From NCBI GenBank assembly GCA_033557465.1, contig CM066034.1:413580159-413644158 (forward strand): a DNA stretch of 64,000 nt. Direction: 5' to 3'. The position numbers were made by a program, and so were the translations under genes. Below are positions 1 to 11,250 of the stretch, in pieces. This DNA comes from Ichthyophis bannanicus. Lineage: Eukaryota > Chordata > Amphibia > Gymnophiona > Ichthyophiidae. A model generated the notes under the pieces. It did not search any database and had not been told where the DNA came from. It saw only the letters and a program-made list of their open reading frames with translations. Within the stretch, counting starts at the first letter, position 1; every line of letters begins with the position of its first letter.

Positions 1-229
1 AAAAATACATTTCATCTACTTCCTGTTCAACCCCTCCAAAATACATTTAACCCCCTCCCACCCCTGATCCCCCAACAACCACCACAGCATACCTGGTCCC
101 CTCTGATTCCCCTCCAACAACAGCCATAGCACCCTTAATAGCCATAGCACCCCCCCTCCCCCATCTCTTACCAAGGGTCTCCCTAGTATCTTGTGTGGGC
201 AGAAGTGATCCCCAAAAGCTCCTGCCAAA

Positions 230-800
230 ATGGTATCTAGATTCTAATTGGCACCTCTGACTTTCTAGGCACCTTAAGATCATCAGAAACAATCACTCCC
301 AGGTCCCGCTCTTCTTTTGTGGAAAGAAGTACTTCACCCCCTACACTGTACTGCTCCCTTGGATTTTTGCAGCCCTGCATGTTTTAGCATTAAATTTTCA
401 GCTGCCATATTCTCGACCATTCTTTGGCTTCGCTAGTTCCCTTCTCAGGTTGTTTACATCTTCCTAAGTGTCTACCCTATTATATAGATCTTGATATCAT
501 CTACAAAGAGGTAAACCTTACCTGGCAGCTCTTGTGTAATATCATTTACAAAAATGTTAAAAATAATTGGAGCAAGGACAGATCTCCGTGACACATTTTT
601 CTCCTCAGAGTGAGCTCAATTTACCTGTATCCTTTCGTCGCCTCCCACTCAACCACTTTCTAACCCAGTCGGTCATTTTAAAATTCATCCCTAGGAGGCT
701 CAAATTATATAAGTCACCTGTATGGAACAGTGTCAAAGGCTTTACTGAAATCTAAGTACACCACATCTCAGTTCCCATCTTAACAACCTATCTAAAATGG
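230..800 (-). mobile_element. CR1-like LINE relic, antisense RT fragment
   Basis: Read on the minus strand, this stretch resembles the central reverse transcriptase of chicken-repeat-1 (CR1) LINEs. The text around 735-770 reads in reverse as a YLDFSKAFDTV-type motif, and the preceding bases match the fingers/palm order of the better preserved antisense CR1 at 29.9-33.2 kb. No long frame survives, so this is an old decayed piece lying in the DSCAM intron downstream of the last exon seen here. Boundaries are approximate. The first 230 bases hold only pyrimidine-rich sequence that I do not recognise. Confidence 0.55.
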
Positions 801-1123
801 TCCTTAAAACATGTTACCAGTCTAAAACTGGTCAAGTTTACTTTTATAGCTTGCTGTTTAGAAAATTTCACAGAATAAACATACAGTTTCAAATCTGTGG
901 CAATTCAGCATACAGTACTATGCACTGGCTGGGAGGTACTATTTTATTTATTTGTTTATTTATTAGTACTAGGCCAAAGCCAATGGCGACTCAAAGGTTT
1001 CATATAATCTTGTTACTCTTCACTGTCTCCCTTGGGAGCCACAGTTATAGTAAGATTCCATAATATAGATGGTAACTATTTATTTAATAGTTCAGTATGT
1101 CTAGTGCCCCTATGGAAACATTA

Positions 1124-1650
<527 letters not shown>

Positions 1651-1928
1651 GCCCCTGCTATGACTCAAATGGAGAAACGTTTTGTCAGTACTTACATATC
1701 ACAGTCCTAAAAGAATCAGCACATACTACATAGGACATATGCTCTGCATACTAGATGAACACATTCATTGTGTGTGATATGAAAGAGAAAATAATTATTG
1801 CACAGTCAATATGAATATTGAAATCGTTGAACCTCAAATGTCAACCAGGCAAGGATGAATGTTTTGATATATGCTCTATTTTCTTTTACATTTTCTCCCA
1901 AGATCTCTGAGATATGTTTCAGAAATCA

Positions 1929-2156
<228 letters not shown>

Positions 2157-2358
2157 CTATTATATTAAGGTTCTACTACTACTACTGGGTCTGGCTAAAG
2201 ACATATCTAAATTTATTAAGTGAAGTTGCTTCTCCATTTATTATATTTAACAAGATACCATCAACTGTTTGTACAGCATAAGGACAATTTTTCAAATGAT
2301 AAATCAGCCTCCTCTGCCTGGTTTAAAATTGCAAGCATATTTTCAGCTGGGTTAGAAA

Positions 2359-2522
2359 GGTGAAATTAGACTTACCTGCTAATTGTTGTTACTTAAGGAA
2401 CTCCAGTCCAGTTCCAGAATCTCTGGGAATCTAGGTTCCTCCAGCAGCCTGGAGACTGAACAATGACATTCTTTGATGTCACCAGTACAAGAACCCGAGG
2501 GACCGCCTCCTTGCTCCAGTTT
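2359..2522. repeat. Left inverted terminal repeat of DIRS element 1
   Basis: Bases 2401-2522 are the reverse complement of 6830-6952 with only a few mismatches. The outer 42 bases (2359-2400) have no partner in the right terminus but are matched in reverse complement by 2822-2863 inside the element, as expected for the outer extension of a DIRS terminal repeat. Confidence 0.88.
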
Positions 2523-2814
2523 ACCTACTGACAAAACAGACTCACCAGATTAACAATTAAGTAGCTTAAAAATATATTAAACTTTAATAAACTATAATAA
2601 CATTAACAGATTTTAATTATAAATTAAGACACATAATGTGCCCTTAAAGAAACATTATAACATTCCTATTATAGTCTGTCCCCTGTCTCAACAGAAATAT
2701 AATAGTTTACAAAGATCCCCCAAAAATATCTCCTCCCAAAATGGGCCATTAAACATACCATGATCATACTACACCTCTTAGCTTTAGGACTGTAATCCAG
2801 GGAGGGATGCGGGA

Positions 2815-2890
2815 CTGGACTGACGTTCCTTAAGGAACAACAATTAGCAGGTAAGTCTAATTTCACCTTCCTTATCGTCTCTCCAGTCCA
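2815..2890. repeat. Internal complementary region (ICR) of DIRS element 1
   Basis: The reverse complement of this segment reads as the right outer end (…gagacgataaggaag) fused directly to the left outer end (ggtgaaattagac…). This is the signature of a DIRS ICR, which is thought to bridge the two element ends when a circle is made. It lies next to the 3' terminal repeat in element orientation, as in DIRS-1. Confidence 0.85.
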
Positions 2891-3136
2891 GTCCCAGAAT
2901 CTCTGGGATGTAACAGAGCAGTAAAAATCTCTAACGGGTGGGACCTGCTAAACCAGTCTGAAGCACTGCTGATCCAAAACAGGTATCTCTTTTTGCCTCT
3001 ATATCCAATCAATAATGTTTCACAAAGGAATTCAACGAAGACCAAGTAGCCGCTTTACATATCTCCACAGGCGGCACTAAACTATACTCAGCCCAAGATG
3101 CAGTGTGGCAGGCTATGGCCTATAATAGTCTGCAAA

Positions 3137-3605
3137 TGTGAAAGGCCTGTAAGTTAGGCCCTGATTCCAACCCCCATCTCAGTAAAGAACCAAAGTCTGT
3201 AAAAGTTTGAGAAAACTGTTTAAACTGCTTAATAAGAAGTTTTCATGAATGCATAAATCTTTCATTATTCTCTTGTGCTGTGAAAATAAGAAATGTTTCA
3301 ATACTTGCATTCCTAGAGCTAGAAACGACCTTGCAGTAGAGAAGTATCCAAACCTAGAAACTGCACCATTGTTAAAACAGTCCAAGAGGAGGGAGCTGGG
3401 TGCTAGGCCCAGGAGGGATCTCTGATTGGACAGGTGCAGGGGGCGTTGGAACCAATAGAAAGTTTGCATGTATCAAACTGAAGAAAAATGTATACATGAA
3501 TATGTTTCTGTAAAAACTTTGCTCAGTCCTTTTTGAAGCTCTGACTAACTGGGCCTTGTGCACAATAAATTGGTTTAGACCCTGTAAATTGACTCCTGGA
3601 TTTAT
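3137..3605 (+). mobile_element. Solo LTR-like insertion inside DIRS element 1
   Basis: About 470 bp of non-DIRS sequence separates two parts of the recombinase region. It begins with TG (tgtgaaaggcctg), carries an AATAAA signal near 3563 (cacaataaattgg) and ends near ttattca. This fits a solo long terminal repeat of an endogenous retrovirus-like element in plus orientation. I could not define a clean target duplication, so the ends are approximate and the class is an inference. Confidence 0.5.
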
Positions 3606-4279
3606 TCATTGATTGCACTTCGCTGCAGCAGCAGCTTGCGCTCTTGTTGAATGCGCTTTAAGCCCATCAGGTATTGTCCTATCCTTCAACAAATACGCTG
3701 AAGCTATATTTTCCTTGATCCACCTGGCAATAGAAGCTTTGGAAGCTGCGTATTCCTTTCTTGCACCTCCAAAAAGAACAAACAGTCTATCTGTCTTACG
3801 GAATCCCTGTGTCCACTTTAAATACATTTTTAAAGCTCTACGAACATCTAAAAGATGCAACCTTTTGAACTGAATCTCCTTATCAGTATTTTGAAATACT
3901 GGTAAAGAAACTTCCTGATTGACATGAAAAGCTGATACTACTTTGGGTAGAAACGAAGGTACTGGTCTCAAAACCACTTTCTTCTCATAAAACAAATAGC
4001 TACACGAAAAACTACTTTGAGTGAAAGATCTTTTAATGACGTTTGTGACAAAGGCTCAAACGGTTCCCGTACTAAAGCCTCCAACACCAAATGAAGATCC
4101 CAAGATGGAACGCATGGTCTACATGGCAGCCTCAATAGAGAAACTGCTCTCAAAAAACGCTTCACATCCGGATGCGCACCTAGCACCTCACCACTTATTC
4201 TTCCTCTATAACAAGAGAGACCTGCCAGCTGCACCTTTAATGAAGCAGCTGCTAAGCCTTTCTCAAACTCATCTTGCAA
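3606..4279 (-). pseudogene. DIRS tyrosine recombinase remnant
   Basis: On the minus strand the upstream part reads …LSQTSLKDLSLKVVF and then, in another frame, VVLRPVPSFLPKVVSAFH, GGARKEYAASKASIARWIKEN and DGLKAHSTRAQ. These are the core and C-terminal blocks of a DIRS-type tyrosine recombinase, which would join the circular cDNA to a target. The HSTR block carries the H-x-x-R catalytic motif. The segment that should hold the first catalytic Arg, between KVVF and VVLRP, is missing; the join is short and frame-shifted. The catalytic Tyr end is cut off by the LTR-like insertion at 3137-3605. Confidence 0.75.
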
Positions 4280-4355
4280 AAAAAGATAGAATTTGAGAAA
4301 TAGAAGCTTTTAATGCCTCCAAACCTTTATCTTCACACCATGCTTCGAATATTCT

Positions 4356-5493
4356 TCAAATACGAATATATGCCGAAGAGGTAGACCTCTTCCTTGCTTT
4401 CAAAAAAGTGGAAATCACCGCCGAAGAGTAACCTCTGGCCTTTAACCTCGCCCTTTCAAGAGCCAAGTCGTAAGCGAGAATCAAGCCACCAGTGGCATGT
4501 GAAGAGGACCCTGACGCAACAGATCTTCTCTCATTGGTAAGAGCCATGGCCGGTCTACTAATAACCTTATGAGATACGCATACCATGGTCGTCTTCGCCA
4601 ATCCGGCACTATCAATATCACCAGTCCATTGTGCTGTTCTATTCTTTGAAGAACACGCCCTATCAGTACCACGGAGGGAAGACATACAGAAGTTGTCCCT
4701 CTGTCCATCTTTGAATGAGAGCGTCCAGGCCCTCCGACATTCTCTCCCATCTCCGACTGAAAAACCGATTTACTTTTGCCGACTCGAAGGTTGCCATCAG
4801 ATCCATTATTGGAATTCCCCACCGATTTATTATTAGTTGGAATACCTGCGGATGCAGAACCCACTCTCCTGGATCCACTCTTACCCGGCTTAAAAAATCG
4901 GCTTGCACGTTGTCCAGTCCTGCTACATGAGCTGCAGACAAAGCTTTCAAATTCCTCTCGGCCCAAACGAACAGCTGCTCGGCTTCGGCCTCCAGAGAGA
5001 CACTGCTTGTGCCGCCTTGACGGTTGATGTAAGCAACTGCGATCGCGTTGTCTGATAGAACGCGAACTGCCTTCCCCTGAAGATAACCCTGAAACGCTTG
5101 TAGAGCCAAGGTTACCACCCTCAATTCCAATCTGTTGATTGACCAAACCTTCTCCTGAATGGTCTATTGACCTTGAACAAACTTTCCATCAAAGTGAGCT
5201 CCCCAGCCCACAAGACTGGCATCCGTTGTAACAGGGATCCAAACAGGCGATTCTAGCTGCATTCCTACCTCTAGAATCCCTGGTTGTATCCACCATTGTA
5301 GACCCCAATGGGTCTCCGGAAGGCAGGGTAACCTCCTTGAGAGAGGATCTTTCTGATGAGACCACCTCTTAGTAACGCTCTTTGTAATGGCCTCATATGA
5401 GTTCTTGCCCATGGGTCTAAGTCTAACGTTGCTGCCATGGTTCCCAGCAAATGCAAACAATGCTTTAAGAGTTTCCATAATCAAAGCAGGCAA
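4356..5493 (-). pseudogene. DIRS RNase H and downstream domain, broken
   Basis: Overlapping minus-strand frames give RPMGKNSYEA and later VTTDASLVGWGAHFDG, the first RNase H acidic block of DIRS polyproteins. Next come LELRVVTLALQAFQGYLQ, VRVLSDNAIAVAYINRQGG and HVAGLDNVQADFLSR, the later RNase H blocks. They are followed by DLMATFESAKVNRFFSRR and a YVFPPW block that precedes the recombinase in this family. A stop (near 5158-5166) and frame changes interrupt the reading. The product would have been part of the Pol polyprotein acting in cDNA synthesis. Confidence 0.78.
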
Positions 5494-5998
5494 CTCCTTC
5501 TTCTAATTCCTCATCACCTTCCAAATCTTGATCCATAAGATCCGAGCGAATATCTTCAGAGGCTACGGAAGGCTCCTGTGAGTCCTTCCCTGCCTTAACC
5601 TTCTTAACAGGAACAGCTCCCTTAGCAACCTCCAGAGGAGTACCCGGTCGCTTTTTCCCGAGATCCCCTCCTGCAGAGGGTAGAGGACCTTTTCCAAAAG
5701 TCTGCTGCAGCAGAGATACAAAATCTTTTGAAAATAACGCCGTCAAACCTGAAGAAAATATTGATGGTACTTGCGGCACATCAGGAAAAGAAGAAGGTCC
5801 TGCCATAGGCTCTGGTAAGAGCTGTGGGGGCGAATTAATATCCAATAAAGATAAGGAAGCAAGTTTAGAACCTTCTGCAGTGGTTTCCAAAGCATGTTCC
5901 ATATCAGGGGACTCCTGAACGCAGGATTTACAAACCCCCGAATCAGATAAAGGCCCTTTCCTGGAACCACAAACCAAACATTGCGGCTTAGAAGGCAT
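5465..5998 (-). pseudogene. DIRS gag-like ORF, truncated (177 codons)
   Basis: Minus-strand frame beginning MPSKPQCLVCGSRKGPLSDS with a CxxC…CxxC pair near residues 7-25 (QCLVCG and VCKSCVQ), followed by a Pro/Ser-rich and then acidic tail (DIRSDLMDQDLEGDEELEE). This matches the N-terminal gag-like ORF of amphibian DIRS elements in position and composition. It runs into the RNase H region instead of into RT, so a deletion has removed the end of gag and the whole of RT. The join is near 5480. Confidence 0.65.
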
Positions 5999-6829
5999 TG
6001 TATCACCAAAGCTCTAAAAAGAGACTCCTAATTTAAAATCTGAATAATAATGAAAACAAAAATATATTTTTTTTTTACATGAACAACCTCAAAGAGAATA
6101 AATGGAATAAATTAAAATAAATCTAAGTAAATTAAATTAAAATAAAGCTATTAACTTTAGAAAGCAGCATCAAAAAATGAAGCTTTTGCCTTCAAAGTAA
6201 ATTCACTTACTGTTTGCCGTTATCGAGCACGCGCCGAAAAGCACGGCCTGCATCAAATCCAACTGCCATCTCCAAACAGCTGCGCAATAAAGAATTACCA
6301 TCTTAGTGCGGCAGTGAGTAAAAAAGCCCCAAATTACATCAAAACAGCCGGTTCACCCCACACTAAACAGTTTCAGCGTCGGGGGAGAAACTGGAAGCGG
6401 CGGACAGCACAAAATATAAAAAACAAATTACATCCGCTCCAGCAGCCAAATCAGCCGTGCTGCTCTCCAAAACAGCACTTGGCTGCGACGATCCTGCCTT
6501 TCTTTTCGCTCCTCACCTAAAGTAAGTAGATTCGGGAGATGAAAATGTTTGTTAGATGAACTGAGCCATCCAAATAAACAAATAAATAAACGCGGCTTTT
6601 GACAGAATAAATGCGGCTTTTGGCAGGCAGAATAAATGCGGCTTTTGGCATGCAAAAAAGGAAAACAAAAAAGGAGAGAGGGAGGGCACACCTCTGAACC
6701 TCTAAGCCCTTAATATTCCAATGAAAAATAAATCTAAGTAACTTAAATTGAAGGAAGACTGCTTACTTGTCCCTCCAGTGAGCCCAGAATCTCTAGGCTC
6801 ATCAACCTCCAGCTGATTGGAGACTGAAC

Positions 6830-6965
6830 AAACTGGAGCAAGGAGGTGGTCCCTCAGGTACTTGTACTGGTGACATCAAAGAATGTCATTGTTCAGTCTC
6901 CAAGCTGCTGGAGGAACCTAGATTCCCAGAGATTCCAGGACTGGGCTGGAGAGACGATAAGGAAG
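6830..6965. repeat. Right inverted terminal repeat of DIRS element 1
   Basis: Reverse complement of the left repeat (see 2359-2522), with a separate 15 base outer extension (about 6951-6965, gagacgataaggaag) that is matched only by the ICR. Immediately inside it, 6774-6829 is a diverged copy in the opposite orientation, so the two could fold as a hairpin. Confidence 0.85.
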
Positions 6966-8171
6966 AGGCATTCCCATTACAATATACTAATAAATATGTT
7001 ATTTATATACATTTTTGTTGTTAATTTCATTGTTAGTTTTATAGAGAGACAGAGCACGAGTGTGAGAGAGAGAGAGAGAGAGAGAAACCTCTTGGGTATC
7101 ACTGCTTTGAGTAACAGAGACCTCCAGTGTGCTTACTAAATTTATTACATTGTAATCTGGAGATGACATACTAATTTTCCAGAACAATGGCGGTTACCTT
7201 CTGACCCAGTTACCTCAGGCTGGGAGGAGACTTCTCCGGGAGGGAAAATCTAGCTTCTATATAAACCACTCCCAAAGACAAAACTCTATCTTTGGCAGCC
7301 AGCCACTGCACCATGAGAAGGGAGTGAACTGTCTGCCACATGGCAACAGGTGTCTGTGGCCATTCCCAATCCTCTCATTCCACCCAGAGGGAACCATAGG
7401 GCAAGGAAGTGCAGAGGGGTAGGAAGGTGTCTTGAGCTCAAGCATATACCCTGAATTCCCGAGTGGCTGTGCAAACCCTGCCAGTGCCCCTACTAGCTCA
7501 AGAGGGAAGCAACTCTAACTGTGAAAAGGAGGAATCAAGAAGTAAGAAGAGGGAAGCCACATACTCCAGAAGGGAAAGAGAGGGTTCAGATAAGTACAGC
7601 AACATCTCAGCAACCCAGCGACATCAAAGCCAGGATTGCCTGTAGTGCAGTATCAGGGAGGCGCATCTACAGAAGCCACCAGCTCTAAGGAGGAGAGGCA
7701 GGAGTCCATCAGTGACTAGTGATGATACCGTCAGCTTTGAATATAGGGCAGTATTAGGGACATTCATCTGCTCAGCTACCACTCAAGGTATACTGAAAAA
7801 AGAGCAGGAGGAGGATTCCCACTCAGGGTAACCACAAGGAATAACAACAGTGAAAAAATGGGGAAGCTTGAAGCAAAATTCCATACCTGGGAAGGAGTAC
7901 CAAAGATGAATTGTTGTAATATAACAGAGTGTGAGTAAAGAGAATCAATCTGCTTGTAACAAATTTTAACAAAAAGGAAAATGAATTAAGTTCTGCTTTT
8001 ATTGTTTCTGCCATTTGTATTTTTATTATTTTCATCAGTGATCTTAAAGTTCTCACATATACCTGTTTTTTTTAGGCATCTGAGCCAAATGGACAGCCTA
8101 ATCATATAGGCACCAAAAATATATCTTCACATGCCCATATATATAGATGCATGCATACATTTAGTTATTAG
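6966..8171. other. Unrecognised intronic sequence with a (GA)n microsatellite
   Basis: Apart from a (GA)n tract at about 7062-7085, I see no gene or repeat family that I can name. Bases 7190-7460 are moderately GC-rich with a TATATAAA-type box near 7258, which could mark part of an unrecognised LTR. No convincing coding frame is present. Confidence 0.4.
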
Positions 8172-9315
8172 GATTTATTAACTCCCTTTATGAAGAGACT
8201 CATCCAAGGTGGTGTACAACAGCAACTTAAAATAGCAAAATGACCACCATGTCAGCATAACAGACAATTAGAACAGTGAGATAAACTTGGAGAAGGGCAT
8301 ATGATATAATGTCAATAATGAACACCTTTAAACAGCATAGTAGAAAATTCAAATAACTGAAATATGATACGTCAGCAGAATATAAATGGTACACCATAAT
8401 AGGCAGCCTGCTAAAATACTCAATTGTTAACACGGTACAATGATGCACCATAAAAGACAACATGGTAGAACATTCATACAGTAAGATAAATAAGATACAC
8501 ACAATATTGTCACCATTCAATGAAACATCCCAGAAGGCAGAAGAAGAGATAGTTGCAGCTGTAACATTCAGACAAGATGGGCAAGGACAAACAAAAAAGG
8601 GTAATCAGAGTCTTACAGAGTGTGGATCTAGTCACATTTTCAGGTTGTGCAGCAAGCTAGTCTAGATGCAGTATGAATGAATAGAAAACCAGCTTACTTA
8701 ACAGGCTTTTATACCACGTTATTATTTCAATCAAAGCAGTTTACATTGTAGTATGGAGATGATCTAGTAGGAATTGAATGCAGGTCTCTTGGTTCCCAAG
8801 CCAGTGCACTAACCATTAGGCTATTCCTCCACCCCACCCCATGCCAAGTCATTAAAGGCTTGGAAGAAGAGCCAGGCTTATGTGCTTCCTGACATACTGG
8901 TAATCTTGAGTTAGACATAGTCCCTTTGAGAGTGAGTTTCAGACTATGGGAGCTACTCTAGAGAAAGCTCACTGGCAGGTGCAATGATGTTTGATTTCCT
9001 TTGGAGACAGTACAGTTAGGGATACTCCATGAGATGACCTTAGAAGTCCCAAATGTGGGTAGAGGGCTAACTTTTTATTTAGGTATTCTGACATATTTTA
9101 TCTGAAGGCCTTGAAAATCAGTTTTTAAATTTGGCCCTGTAGTCTACTAGTAGCTTTTGCAGGAAAGGTGTGATGTGGTCATGCCGCTTGCAACCCTCTA
9201 TCAGTCATGCTGCAGCATTTTGAATTAACTCTTTGTGGTCTGACCAAATTTACAGGACATTACAGTAGGCTAGTCATGATGTTATCACAGCCTGGACCAC
9301 TTGAAGGACTAGAAA
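8172..9315 (-). mobile_element. L2-like LINE relic, 3' end and RT C-terminal region
   Basis: On the minus strand, 9310 down to about 9100 reads as fragments such as ITSLAYCNV, LIQNAAA and HDHITPFLQKL, the C-terminal block shared with the L2 copies at 25.2-26.1 and 38.3-40.6 kb. The other end (8175-8225, ctttatgaagagactcatcc…) resembles LINE 3' tails that end in a short A/T-rich repeat. The middle is decayed and contains the SINE at 8692-8845. Clade placement is tentative. Confidence 0.45.
8692..8845 (-). mobile_element. tRNA-derived SINE (MIR-like)
   Basis: Same family and orientation as 1428-1650. The minus strand gives a tRNA-like head with A box TAGCCTAATGGTTAGTGC and a B-box-like GCATTCAATTCC, then a tail with a 'caaagcagtttacatt' sequence on the plus strand. 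The head and LINE-like tail are joined with little core, so this is a shortened copy. Confidence 0.7.
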
Positions 9316-9431
9316 AAGGGACTGCTACTTCTGGAGAGAGATCTGCAATTGTGAGTATATACTTCTGGGAATTTTCTGAAAGGACTTCTTGTATTAAAGC
9401 TAATTAATCTGTGAACCCGATGTTTTTTGTT

Positions 9432-9602
9432 AAATCAGTCAGGACCTAGTAGCAGCAGTTTAAGTTTAAATTTAAAACACAGAAGAGAACTCTCTGGTTA
9501 CATTCCATACCCAGCAGAGAGCTTATAGTTTAAATTTAATAGTCACTCAGGGCCTAGTATCAGTAAAGTACTTTTAGTTTAAATTTAAAAAACAGAAGAG
9601 AG
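9432..9602. repeat. LTR-like unit with ~110 bp internal repeats, left part
   Basis: Blocks such as cctagtagcagc and cctagtatcag recur 108 bases apart, each followed by agtttaaattta and acagaagagaactctctgg. The array resumes beyond the L1 at 15548. The split is exact: the last 16 bases here (9587-9602) are repeated at 15532-15547 as the L1 target duplication. Taken with the right part, this may be one LTR with repeated U3-like motifs. Confidence 0.7.
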
Positions 9603-9770
9603 AGTCACGTGATGCGTGAGTGAGCGCGGACGCTTCCCGCTCGCTCCGGGGCAGCCACAGCTCAAAATCTGCAAAAAATACCAGCTTTTGCCTCTCAACC
9701 ACCCCTCTAGCTCCCTGTGTGATCTGCGGGAGTGCGGGCTGCTTTCGGAGGGTCCGATAACGGATCGACC

Positions 9771-10590
9771 ATGCCGCTTGCGCCAAGAAAAGAGCGTGAG
9801 AAACCTTCAAGGGCCGGGCCTTCCACGCCGGCGGTGCGGCAGCCGGCCTCGCCAGGCGGTGGACAGCACAGACTCGGCCACGGCGGAACTAGCGAAGGAG
9901 GTGGTCAAGCTGTTGGACCCAAAATTCGATCTCGTGCTGCAGAAGCTTGATGGTGTGGAGGAGTCTTTGGCCGACTTCGGCAAGCGCGTCGAGGAGTTGG
10001 AGCATCGGGTCGCCAGTATAGAGGAGGAGGAGGGCTGCCGAGAGCGGGAGCAGCTTAAGTATAAGCAGCAGCTGCACGATCTGCAAGTGAAACTGGATGA
10101 CTTGGAAAACCGCTCTAGGCGCAATAATCTGCGGCTAATTGGGATTGGAGAGGAGAAGGCTGAGCGGGACTTGCTACCCTTCTTGGAGACCTGGCTCCCT
10201 GAGGCCTTAGGGCTGGAAGATCTGCGGGGCCACTTCAAAATTGAGCGAGCGCATCGCCTGGGGCCTCGTCGAGAGGGGGGTGAGCGGCCTAGAGCAGTGA
10301 TACTGCGCGCCCTCAACTTTCAACACAAGGCGTTGATTTTGCAAGCCTATCGGAAGGCGCCGGCGTTGATGCTAGACAACCGTAAAATCCTTATGTTCCA
10401 GGATTACTCCGCGCTGGTGGCGGCAAAAAGGAGGGAGTTTGCGCCTGTCTGTGCTGAGCTGTTTCAGCGAAAGGCCCGCTTCACCCTGGCCTTTCCGGCC
10501 ACGCTGCGAGTCACCACCCAGGGGAAAACTCACACCTTCGAGCAGGTGGGCCCGGCGAAGCAGTTTCTGGCGCAGCTGCCAGCGTCCTGA
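9771..10590 (+). pseudogene. L1 ORF1 protein (RNA-binding chaperone), one frameshift
   Basis: L1 ORF1p is a trimeric coiled-coil RNA chaperone that packages L1 RNA. I place the start at the ATG at 9771 (MPLAPRKEREKPSRAGP), after which a single-base shift near 9860 moves into the frame reading DSTDSATAELAKEVVKLL. Then follow a coiled coil (DFGKRVEELEHRVASIEEEE), the RRM-like domain (LDDLENRSRRNNLRLIGI… IERAHRLGP) and the C-terminal domain (ALILQAYRKAP … FTLAFPATLRV). A longer upstream reading in the second frame exists only by using GTG at 9616, which I consider not the true start. About 270 residues, slightly short for L1. Confidence 0.85.
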
Positions 10591-10999
10591 GCGCAGAGTG
10601 GGGTACTTTGGGCCTCTCTTGGGAGCGGATCGCGCGGGTGGCTGCCTCGGAGGCATGGCAGTGTACCCTGTTTTGGCCCTTGGAACAGTTCTTTCAGCTG
10701 GGAGCCGTGAGTTATACAGGGGCGACATGGGGTTTAGCGGCGTTCCGCAGCCCTATCTGGACTCTCGAGGCAGCCTTGGACTAACTGTTACTGGTTTTGT
10801 TATGTACTGTTCTTTAGTGTGATAGAGTGAGCGTTAGATGGGAGTATGAGTGTTTGAGTGTTTGCTTGTTGGCTGTGCAAAGGGGGGGGGAGGTTTGATT
10901 TTCCGGGGCTGTGACTGGCCTGGTGCATCACTTGGACCCAGACCTCAGGCTCGGGAACTGAGGGTTATGAGTGGTGAGGGTTTAAGGGGGCACGGGGTT

Positions 11000-11165
11000 C
11001 GCGGGATGGTGGGGGGTGGGGGGGAGGGGAAGGGGGGTGGGGGGGGCGGGGAAGGGGGGGAGGGGATGGGGGGGATTGGTGGGGGTGCTAGGGGGCGGAG
11101 GGAGGGGGCTCAGGACTGTTCAGGGGTGGGGGGGGGATCCCCGGAGCTTAACTCCCGGACGGGTG
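11000..11165 (+). repeat. G-rich tract in the L1 inter-ORF spacer
   Basis: Dense runs of three to eight G separated by one to four bases, with several possible four-run sets able to form G-quadruplexes on the sense strand. It lies between ORF1 and ORF2 of the L1. Confidence 0.7.
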
Positions 11166-11250
11166 GCCCAACATAGAATACAGGGCTTCCCAGGACATGG
11201 GTTGGTTGTGCGCGGTGGTGGGGTGGAGGCTGGGCTGCCCCGCTCTGTAA

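Larger units (their letters stand above)
2359..6965 (-). mobile_element. DIRS retrotransposon, RT-deleted, minus strand
   Basis: DIRS elements are tyrosine-recombinase retrotransposons that integrate through a circular intermediate. This copy has inverted terminal repeats (2401-2522 and 6830-6950), a left extension (2359-2400), a right extension (6951-6965) and an internal complementary region near 2822-2890, in the order expected for a minus-strand element. Coding remnants in transcription order are a gag-like ORF (5998 down to 5465), RNase H and its downstream domain (5493 to about 4356), and tyrosine recombinase (about 4280 to 3606). The reverse transcriptase expected between gag and RNase H is absent. 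An LTR-like insertion at about 3137-3605 breaks the recombinase. This is a non-autonomous, dead copy. Confidence 0.87.

Noticed and set aside
9616..9770. Upstream start of L1 ORF1 at GTG 9616
   Set aside because: The N-terminal residues are unlike L1 ORF1. The ATG at 9771 in the neighbouring frame gives a plausible start, followed by a one-base shift.
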